Assembly (NCBI GenBank): GCA_035772735.1
Contig: JASDFA010000016.1
Span: 142,736,501-142,800,500, forward strand
Length of the DNA: 64,000 bases
Source of the DNA: Datura wrightii
Lineage: Eukaryota > Streptophyta > Magnoliopsida > Solanales > Solanaceae
Direction of reading: 5' to 3'
Shown: piece after piece, positions 55,761 through 64,000 of the stretch
How the letters are laid out: each line of letters opens with the position of its first letter
Position numbering within the stretch: position 1 is the stretch's first letter
The notes under the pieces: model-generated
Databases searched by the model: none
The model's input: only the letters and a program-made list of their open reading frames with translations
What the model was told of the DNA's origin: nothing
Position numbers and translations under genes: made by a program

Positions 55761-57093
55761 CGATATTAGGGTCATTTGTGTGTATTGGATGTTGGTGACT
55801 TGAGAGGGCGGATGATGTATGAAGCACATGGTTCTAGATACTTTATACATCCAGGTGCCACCAAGATGTACCGTGACCTACGGGAACTCTATTAGTGCAA
55901 ATGGCATGAAGAAGGACATAGCGGAGCTTGTGGCTAAGTGTCTGAATTATCATCCAGTGAAGGTTGAGCACCAGAGACTAGGAGGTGTACTTCAATACAT
56001 CGGTATTCCTACATAGAAGTGGGAGGAGATCACTATGTACTTCATCACAGTGTTGCATCGCACTCGCCGACAGTATGACTTTATTTGCGTTGTGATGGAC
56101 AGGTTGACTAAAGCTGCTCATTTCCTACTGGTCAAAACTATAAATTTAGCCGAGAATTATGCTAAACTATACATTTGGGAGTTAGTTCGGTTGCATGGAG
56201 TGCCATTGTCCATCATATCAGATAGAGGTACACAATTTGCCTCCCAGTTTTGGAGATCATTTAGAAGGGACTCGGAACTTAAGTCAAGCCTAGCACAACA
56301 TTTCACTCGCAGATAGATGGTCTGGCCGAACGGACCATTCAGGCTCGTGACGACATGTTGAGAGAATGTGTGGTTGACTTCAAGGGTTTTTGGGATGACC
56401 ATTTGCCTCTCATTGAGTTTGCGTATAATGACTACTACCATTCCAGCATTAAGATGGCTCCGTTTGAGGTTCTCTATGGGTAGAGATGTAGGTTGTTTGT
56501 TGGTTGGTTTAAAGTCAGTGAAGCTGCAATGATAGGACCAGATTCAGTCCATGAGGCCATGGAGAAAGTTCAACTTATAAGGGACAGGTTTAAAATAGCT
56601 CAGAGTCGCCAAAACTCGTATGCGGATGAGAGGAGGAGGGAGCTTGGGTTCGAAGTTGATGATTGAGTGTTTTGAAGGTATCTCCCATGAAGGGAGTGAC
56701 AAGATTTTGAAAGAAAGGGAAAACTCAGTCCCCGTTATGTTGGCCTATACCGGATTGTGAAACGGGTTGGCAAGGTAGCATATGAGTTGGATTGACCTCA
56801 GAATTAGCTTCAGTCCATTCGATTTTTCATGTATCGCTCTTGAAGAAATGTTTGGGTGATCCAGCTCTGCTTGTTCTGGTGGACAGTGTTGATGTGAAGG
56901 AAAACCTTAGTTATGAGAAGGTTCCGGTGGAAATACTGGATTGTCAGGTTCATAAGCTAAGAAATGAAGAAGTAGCTTCAGTAAAGGTTTTGTGGAGGAA
57001 TTAGCATATTGAGGGAGCTACATGGGAAGCCGAAAGAGATATAATGGCTAAATACTCGTATCTATTCTCTTCCGGCGCGCAGTTTAAGCTTGA
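55761..57093 (+). pseudogene. Integrase with chromodomain of element E
   Basis: The zinc-binding end is degraded (KCLNYHPVKVEHQR, second Cys to Tyr). The core at 56035-56316 has VVMDRLTKAAHFLLVKT and GVPLSIISDRGTQFASQFW. The C-terminal piece is at 56792-57004 with HVSLLKKCLGDPALL and VASVKVLWRN. The chromodomain then continues past a stop to about 57093. Confidence 0.83.
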
Positions 57094-57325
57094 GGTATCA
57101 GTTTCCTCCTTAGTACTCTATTCAGTTTCATGCTCAACTCATGTACCCAATTTTCTTTCATGTTAATGAATGTATGTGTGATTCGGGAATTCAGTTCAGC
57201 CATGTAGTTCAAATTGGAGGCAGTCACTCTATTAGTTTTTAGCATTTACGTTCAATATTTGTGTATGATGATTTCATTTCTCCGCTTTTCAGTATGTTTT
57301 CCTACATTCAAGGAAGAATGTTCCC

Positions 57326-57337
57326 AAAGGAGAATAT
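57326..57337 (+). other. Polypurine tract of E
   Basis: AAAGGAGAATAT directly before the LTR start TGTAATACTC. Confidence 0.75.
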
Positions 57338-59560
57338 TGTAATACTCTGAAAACCCTAAGATTAGACCTGGGAGTTGAAACGAAAAGAATAGGATTTTCA
57401 GCACCAGGTCACTGGACGAGTCCTTCAGTGAACCGTTTGGAACTCAACGAGTTGTTAAGTGTCTCGTGGGGAGGGATTGGACTGTTATTGCAAATTTTAG
57501 GTTTGGGGTGACCACGAGTCATGGTCAGACCCACGATTTGTTAGGACCACCATTGTCAAAGGTGGTTTGAAGGTTGAAGAGAAGAAGGAACTATACCTAA
57601 TAGGTCTTCACCACGTTTTTCGTGTTCATCACGAGTCATGGTGTCCCCCGTGGTGACCCTCAAAAGGAATTTGGCAGTGTAGGCGATGAATGTTAGATGA
57701 CGAGTCATCCTCCAGACCACGAATCATCCAGTCCCTCGTTGAGACTGGCAGTGTGTTTTTCCCTGCGAATTTATTAAGGGCTTTTTCGTAATTCCTAAGT
57801 TCCTAAGGCCTAAAATACGTCATTTTAATCTCAGAATAGAGTGTTTTAAGAAGGGTTAAGTCATTCTAAGCCTATCCTAATTCATGCATGCAATCTTAGA
57901 GGTGTGAGAAGTGATCAAGCCTAGTTTCTTCAAAGTTCTTCCTCAATTCTGTTTGGGCTATCAAGGAAGTGGTGAAATCAGATCCCTTCGAGTACGTAAG
58001 GCTATGAATGGGTGCAATAGTCCACACCCATGCTCAATTCTCTCTCAATTCATGAAAATTCTATTGATGAATCTATAGGGTTTTTATCCAACATGTGAAT
58101 TTCCTATATATCTATCATGGGTATGATCTAAGCATGTTTTCAATGTTGAATTATGATAAATGAGCAGATTTTATAATGTTTTAAATTATAAATGATGTTT
58201 TCGAGTTTTCTAACTTATGATGCCCATCCATGAAAGTTCATTTAAGTTGATATCCATGGGATATATGTTTAAGTATGATGAGATGTTTATGAAGAAAGTA
58301 TGATTTCGAATTTACCCATGTCTATGATCATGTTTTCAAAGTGAATCAAGTTGATCAAGCATGTGTAAGTATTGTGCAAGCCCATATGATCAAGTATGTT
58401 TTATGATTTCATGAATTAGCTTACCATATGGTTTTGCAGTCTAGACTCCCATTATTTTCGGCTTGTGTTATTGTTTGAGCCAAGGCTTCTTATGTTATGA
58501 TTTCAGATTTATGTATGCATGTTATGAGTCGGCTTCGTCACTAGAAGATGGTTCAGCTTCATTGAAAAATGATAGGGAGCATATGCATAGTTTTAGGAGT
58601 AGTGTCTATCACCGAGTAAGTTAAGGGCCAGTCAACTATGTGCCTCAGAACTACGTGCCAATGTAGGTATGTTCAGATTATTGGGACCTCCCTTATGAGC
58701 TTCCCCTGCCCCCAAGGGGCCTTCATCTTGATATTTATATCATGCTAGCTTCCTTAGCCTCGGGAAAGCTTTGGATGACTCTGCCCACTTGAGTGTGATA
58801 GTCGGGACCACATAAGCTCTATTGTGGTAATGTTGATTATATGATGAATCTCCCATTATTCCTTATGATTTCTGTTATACATGTTCATCAATGAGGATAT
58901 TATGTTTTCAGCAGGTTAGACCCAATGTTCAGTTATTTATGTTTATCAATTTTTAGCTTTGTGTCATTCGATTAATTTATGATATTCAGTTATGTTCAAT
59001 TCATGATTTCAGAAAATAGCATGCAAGCCCTACTCTCAGAATCTTATTTTAATTAGTTTATATACTATGCATGTTTAATGATTTTACTTTGCAGTTTTAA
59101 TTAACTTGCATACTCAGTACAGTCCACGTACTAACTGCATACTCTATGATGTATCATTTTATGATACAGACTCCGATATCCAGGCTCAGTCTCATTGCTA
59201 GTCAGATTTCTAGGTTTAGCATTTCTCAGTCTTAGTTAGTGAGTCCTCGTCTTTCGAGGGCCTTTCCTATTAGTTATATCTTGTATTTTTTCAGTTTTTA
59301 GGTTTTAGAGAGTTAGTTAGGTTCTTGTCCCATCAACTCGTCAGTATTAGACGCTTTTCAGACAATGTATGTATTCAGCTATAGACTTATGTATGTATTC
59401 TAAAGTTATGTTATGTTCAGAATTCTGCTATGTTAATTATGTTGATCTTCCATTTTATTTGGATGAGTTAGATGTTATATTCATGTCATGGGTCAACTTG
59501 GAGCCTCTTAGGGTTTCTTATTCCGTATCTCGATCTGGGCCTATGTTCGGGTCGTGACAA
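57338..59560 (+). repeat. Shared LTR between E and F
   Basis: It starts TGTAATACTCTG and ends GGGTCGTGACAA. It is the 3' LTR of E and the only LTR in front of F. It aligns with 39463-41640 and, inverted, with 26465-29044. Confidence 0.85.
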
Positions 59561-60117
59561 TATGGAAAACAATTTTAGGACCACTATGCTTCATCAGGAT
59601 ATTGACTTCTCCCGATTAGTCATGTATGCCAATAGGATGAGGAGAGAGAAAGATAGGCCAAGAGCTCCAGTACAAAAAATTTTCGATTCTCCAAACAAAG
59701 TTCTGGTGGTGGGCATCGTCAGTAGCCCACCAGATATCATTAGCCCCAACACCATCAGTAGCAAATGTGCCACCCAGGATTAGGCGTGATCAGAGAGGAC
59801 AGGCATCAGGCTCTCGAGGTCAAAGGAGCCAGTCAATGGAGTCTAGTATTCCAGGTTGTGATAGGTGTGGTAGGAGGCATTGGTTAGTGCTTAGCCGGTC
59901 ATACACTCAGAGATTCTCCAGCGGCCAGTCAAGGCCATAGTAGAGGTCGAGACCCAGCCACCAGTTTAGCAGTTCCACCAGCACGTTCAGCTCAGCATCA
60001 TGTGTCCACTAGTATAGGTGGTGGTCAAAGTCAAAGTAGGTTTTATGCCCTCTCATCTTGTCCGGAACAAGAGGTCTCCCCATAAGTGGCACTAGTATGC
60101 TATGAGTATTTCATCTT
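59561..60117 (+). pseudogene. Gag remnant of element F
   Basis: It begins at the segment that in C reads GYLEKDFRITILHQDMDF. Frame pieces at 59472-59783 have NFRTTMLHQDIDFSRLVMYA. The knuckle near 59855-59893 is degraded (CDRCGRRHW). A Gln/Ser-rich linker follows. Confidence 0.78.
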
Positions 60118-60560
60118 GATGTATATGCATTGTTAGATCCAGGGCTACTTTGTCTTCTGTGACGCCCTATGTTGCTAGTAGTTTCGGAATCAGCCATAAA
60201 ATCCTATCAGAACCCTTCTCAGTCTCTACTCTGGTCGGTGACTTAGTTATAGCTAGACGAGTATACAGAAATTGCCCTGTCACAGTCCTTCAAAAAGTTA
60301 CCTCAGTAGATTTAGTAAAGTTAGACATGACAGTTTTGATGTTATCTTTGGCATGGAATTGTTGCATGCATGTTATGCCTCAGTAAATTGTACAACCCGT
60401 GCAGTAGAGTTCCAATTTTTGGTGAGCCAGTCCTATAGTGGAAGGGTAGTTCAGATGTGCCTGTAGGTCTCTTTATTTCCTATCTTAAGGCCAGAAAAAT
60501 GATCTGTAAGGGTTGCGTGTACCATCTAGTTTATGTTAAGGATGCTGCGTTCGAGACCCC
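60118..60560 (+). pseudogene. Protease of element F
   Basis: It holds VTPYVASSFGISHKILSEPF, VGDLVIARRVYRNCPVTVL and SVDLVKLDM. After a shift come DVIFGMELLHACYASVNCTTR and linker MICKGCVYHLVYVKDA. The active-site Asp codon is disturbed by a stop just upstream of SSVTPYV. Confidence 0.8.
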
Positions 60561-61614
60561 AGCCCTCCAGTCAGTTCCTATAGTGTGTGAGTACCTGGAG
60601 GTGTTCCCAGATGATCTACCCAGAGTCCCTTCTGAGCGGGAGATCGACATTTGTATTGACCTTCTTCCCGATATGCAACTTGTATCTATTCCTCCTTATA
60701 TAATGGCCCTATCTGAGCTAATGAGTTGAAAGAGCAATTGGAGGATCTCCTTGCAAAGGATTTCATCAGACGTAGCAAATCCCCATTGGGGTGCACCATT
60801 TCTCCTTGTTTGAAATAAGGTTGTTTCTCTTAGTATGTGCATCAACTATCAGCAGTTGAATAAGGTTACAATCAAGAACAAGTATCCTCTTCCTAGAATT
60901 GGTGATTTTTTTGACCAAATTCAGGGTGCTAAGTACTTCACAAAGATAGATCTTAGGTCCGGTTATCACCAGCTTAGAGTTAGGGAGAGTGACATTCTGA
61001 AGATAGCCTTCAGAACTTGGTATGGTCACTATGAGTTTGTAGTTATGTCTTTTGGACTAACGAATGCTCCTACAACTTTTATTGATTTCATGAATAGGGT
61101 GTTCAATCCATATTTTGACATGTTCGTGATTGTGTTCATAAATGACATTCTCATATACTCTAGGAGCAAGGAGGAGCACGCCGCTTATTTGAGGATTGTG
61201 CTACAGACTCTCAAGGATCGCTAGTTGCTTGCTAAATTCAACAAGTGTCAGTTTTGGTTGGACTCGGTAGCATTTTTAGGTCATGTGGTGTCAAGTGAGG
61301 GTGTACAGGTGGACTTTCAAAAGATAGAAGCTGTAAAGAATTGACCTAGGAAAGTGAATCGTTCAGATATTAAGAGTTTCTTAGGTTTGGCTGGTTACTA
61401 CACAAGGTTTGTTGAGGCATTTTCATCCATTACAACACCATTGACTATGTTGTCCCAGAAGAAAGTCAAATTCCTGTGGTCGGATGCATTTGAGAAGAGT
61501 TTTTAAGATTTGAAGACTCGACTCACTTCAGCCACAATATTGACCCTATTCGAGGGTACAAATGGATTTATGGTGTATTGTGATTCCTCTAGGGTTGGAC
61601 TTGGTTGTGTGTTG
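60561..61614 (+). pseudogene. Reverse transcriptase and RNase H start of element F
   Basis: The piece 60835-61224 has MCINYQQLNKVTIKNKYPLP, KIDLRSGYHQLRVRESDILK, MSFGLTNAPTTFIDFMNRVF and FINDILIYS. The catalytic FIDD is FIND at 61135-61146 (GAT to AAT). The thumb continues with stops. RNase H begins near 61555 (GFMVYCDSSRVGLGCV) and is cut by G at 61614. Confidence 0.87.
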
Positions 61615-61813
61615 TGATGTGCTGTGAGTTTACAGTACTTTCGATGCTTAAAACTTAGAAAATAACATGAATTTGGGTATGTTTATACGGATATAAGGCA
61701 CTTTTACTTTGATTTTAGGGAAAATAAGTGTTGGAGTAAAGATATGCAAAAGAAGCTTCAAAATGTAGAAAATCAGTCAAAGTTCCAATCTCAGTACGAG
61801 CCATACCTTGATT

Positions 61814-61826
61814 GTACGAGTCGTAC
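61814..61826. promoter_or_regulatory. Perfect palindrome in U3 of G
   Basis: GTACGAGTCGTAC: 6-bp arms around a central G. It is the clearest member of an array of related words in U3. A protein-binding role is inferred. Confidence 0.5.
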
Positions 61827-62344
61827 TAAGAATCATGATGAAAGTGAGAAGGCTGAATTTGGAACAAGGTAAGTTATGACTCTCAGTACGAGCCGTAACT
61901 GGAGTCGTGGAAATATTCAGAAGAAATTGCACAAAAGCAGATTCTTTGTACGGATGGAATTATGAACCATAGCACCAATGTACGAATTGTACCAGGAGCC
62001 GTGGTGAACTTCAGTGGGTTTTTAGTACATGGCAGAACTTTAGATATTATAGACAGTACGAGTCATGGCAAAAAGGTATGACCCGTACCATAACACTTGT
62101 GAAGAATTCTAGAAGATGTCAAAGTTCTAAGAGTCAAACTGCGGAAGCCATGTACAACTCATAGGAAGAAGGTACGAGTGGTACCAAGACACCAACACTT
62201 TGCCAATTTTGCAGTAGCCAAGAACTTATAGACAATAGGTACGATTTGTATAATCCTGTTACGGGTCGTAGGACACATCGTGGCACAGTCGACACCATAT
62301 ATGGAAAATTCCCTGTTTGCTTTGGAAAAGGTTTCTAATGTCTG

Positions 62345-62352
62345 TATAAATA
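62345..62352 (+). promoter_or_regulatory. TATA box of the G LTR
   Basis: TATAAATA; a GTAAGT donor-like site follows 190 nt downstream (62535). Confidence 0.65.
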
Positions 62353-63285
62353 TCCTTTTTATTGTATTTTAGTTAGTAAAGGATAGAATGGAGTTGTTAG
62401 TTGTGTTAATAGGTACTTTCGTGGATTTTTATCGATTTTTTAGGAGGAATTCTTAGGATCAAATTCTTGATTTCTCATGTTGTTCTTGAGGTTGTTCTTG
62501 AATAATCAAATCTGATTTTCTTCCAATCATTGTTGTAAGTATTTAAATTATGTGTTTGTTTATGAATACAAATTATAATCTTACAACCATGAGAGACTAA
62601 AACTTCCACAACTATGGGTTGTGGGAACCGTGGTTGATTAACATACTAGGGTTACACAAAAAAAGTGATTCAATACCCATGCAAAAATCTTGTATTGTAT
62701 TCTCTTCATGCTTAAATGTTTCTTAACGGTGTACAACGTTAGGGCTTGCGCGAATTCTTTACCAGCATGATCCTAGACATGTAGAGATTAGGAAAAGAGA
62801 ATTACAACAAAGCCTTGATCATATGATCATTATATTAACTTGAGTTGTGGTCGTAGGAGAGTTAAATTTAGAACATATTAATAACGGTTAGTTTTAAATC
62901 GCTTATGAGATCTGACCCCGTGATTCAGTATCATCATTCAATAGGGACGAACTAGTCATTTGGATGAACCCTAGTTATCAATTCTATAAGTAAGCGTTAG
63001 GATTGATCAGTTGTGTATTCCCGAAATAGTTATGAACTCATGGGGAACACTTACCGTAGTTGTTTTCAAATATTGATTTAAACCACAATTTTAATCTTTG
63101 CTTTATCATTGCTTTCTAGAAACCCCAAAATTGGAGATAACTCACCAACAAGTTCACTCATCAGAATTAGTCTAGATCTCCCATATTCCCTATGGGTTTG
63201 ACCCAAACCTCTTAGTTCGGTTCTTCATTGACAATGTCTGCTTCAGACTTCACCGGGAGATGTGATTTTGAGCATTATCAAAAAG

Positions 63286-63304
63286 TGGCGCTGTTGCTAG
63301 GGAA
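63286..63304 (+). other. Primer binding site of G
   Basis: TGGCGCTGTTGCTAGGGAA, five bases after the LTR end. It resembles the tRNA-Asp type with three changes. Confidence 0.8.
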
Positions 63305-63407
63305 TACGGCTAAGATTATATTAATTGCTTGTATTTGAATTTGGTTGTTATTTCCAGAATTATGTTTTGTTTTTGTTTTTGGATTTCTGTAGGTTGTTTC
63401 TTGGTGA

Positions 63408-64000
63408 ATGAAAAGTATTCGTCAGAGTGAAAACCCCCTTATTCTGTTGGATCTCGAACTTGAACGAACACCGCGAAAGATGGAAAATCAATAGCAAAGA
63501 GATGCCCGAATAGCTGAAGAAGCTAGAGCTCAACAAGATACACTTCAGGATGCGGAAGATGCTTGAGATGAGTCATGAATGCTAGTCGACATGGGAGGGG
63601 AAACAGAGGACCAAGATATCCCCCTCTCCAGACATTGATGAAGTCGGGTTAACCGGAGAAATTATACCACCACAGCTGCTTGCTGGTGCCAAATTTGACA
63701 TCACGAGCACCATGATTCAATTGTTAAACATGAAAAGGGTGTTCGGTGGTCATGCAGCTAACGATGTCAACCTGCACCTGATAAACTTTGTGGGAATATG
63801 CATGGCGTATAGGTCACCCGGAGTCGGCCAAGATGCTATCAGACTCAAACTTTTCCCCTTTTCTCTATCAGGGGAAGCCACTTTATGGTTATTGGAGTTG
63901 CCTAATGACTTCATAACCAACTGGAGGGATCTCAAGCAAGATATCTTAGAGAGATTTTTTCCACCCTCTAGGATGTTGCAGCTCAAGGATGAAAGTTATA
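63408..64000 (+). pseudogene. Gag of element G, 5' part
   Basis: It starts at ATG 63408 (MKSIRQSENPLILLDLELER) and meets TAG after 28 codons (MENQ*). A further stop and a frameshift follow. From about 63649 a different frame is open to the window end, with FDITSTMIQLLNMKRVFGGH, FPFSLSGEATLWLLELPNDF and RFFPPSRMLQLKDE, the same gag domain as in H and I. The later part may be intact beyond the window. Confidence 0.83.

Larger units (their letters stand above)
39463..59560 (+). mobile_element. Element E: Tekay/Del-type retrotransposon, split by element H
   Basis: Two parts, 39463-42505 and 53203-59560, are joined across the insertion of H. The gag sequence continues without loss after removing one TACAC. 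It has shared LTRs at both ends. All frames are degraded and the primer site is missing. Confidence 0.85.
57338..61614 (+). mobile_element. Element F: Tekay/Del-type retrotransposon, 5'-deleted
   Basis: The LTR is followed by the middle of gag (primer site and about 0.8 kb of gag missing), protease, RT and the start of RNase H, where element G inserted. It is the same family as C and closest to it in the gag segment. Confidence 0.83.
61615..63280 (+). repeat. 5' LTR of G
   Basis: It starts TGATGTGCTGTGAG and ends TTTTGAGCATTATCA, 1666 bp. It matches the H LTRs and the LTR starts in J. U3 (61790-62290) is crowded with GTACGAG and CGTAC words. Confidence 0.85.
61615..64000 (+). mobile_element. 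Element G: H-family Athila-like element, 5' part
   Basis: It has a complete 5' LTR, primer site and the first part of gag and runs off the window. It is inserted in RNase H of F. Whether it carries pol cannot be seen here. Confidence 0.85.

Overview
The window is nuclear DNA of a flowering plant. It holds no recognisable host gene, rRNA, tRNA or CRISPR array. Everything identifiable is LTR retrotransposon, layered by nested insertion and mostly decayed, as in gene-poor pericentromeric chromatin. Protein similarity recalled from memory (Tekay/Del polyproteins, Athila-like gag-protease, and the 'putative plant transposon protein' ORF) points to a solanaceous genome. That assignment is inference, not a search result. 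Element names (A, B, C...) are labels used only here.

Layout. 1-9718: element A (minus), a Tekay/Del Ty3/gypsy element, with a solo LTR of the B family inserted at 913-2489 (target duplication TGGAC). 9719-10294: unassigned. 10295 to about 17880: element B (plus), an Athila-like element with LTR, gag, protease and a third ORF but no reverse transcriptase or integrase. About 17881-19602: LTR-like DNA (L, minus). 19603-21225: Tekay pol fragment K (plus) with most of RT deleted. 21226-29044: Tekay element C (minus). 29045-29746: fragment of an A-type LTR. 29747-32249: fragment I (minus, same family as H). 32250-33815: mosaic J (plus). 33816-61614: three Tekay internal regions (D, E, F, plus) that share LTRs in tandem. 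42506-53202: element H (minus), a complete RT-less Athila-like element with two LTRs and target duplication TACAC, inside the gag of E. 61615-64000: element G (plus, H family), inserted in the RNase H region of F and running off the window.

How the parts work. The Tekay elements (A, C, D, E, F, K) once encoded gag, protease, RT, RNase H and a chromodomain integrase. All are broken by stops, frameshifts, deletions or active-site changes. B and H differ. Each has gag-protease, then about 1.3 kb of non-coding DNA, then a third ORF resembling the plant transposon protein family PF20167, with no pol. In B, H and I the non-coding stretch looks like an expression module: palindrome-rich U3-like DNA, a TATA-like box, a leader of about 140-200 nt and a 5' splice site. 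In B and H an intron of 0.6-0.7 kb then ends in a 3' splice site directly before the third ORF's start codon. The H-family LTRs show the same TATA-to-donor spacing. This module is the most interesting thing in the window. Its function is inferred, not shown.

Limits: domain edges are approximate, and all family assignments come from reading translated motifs by eye.
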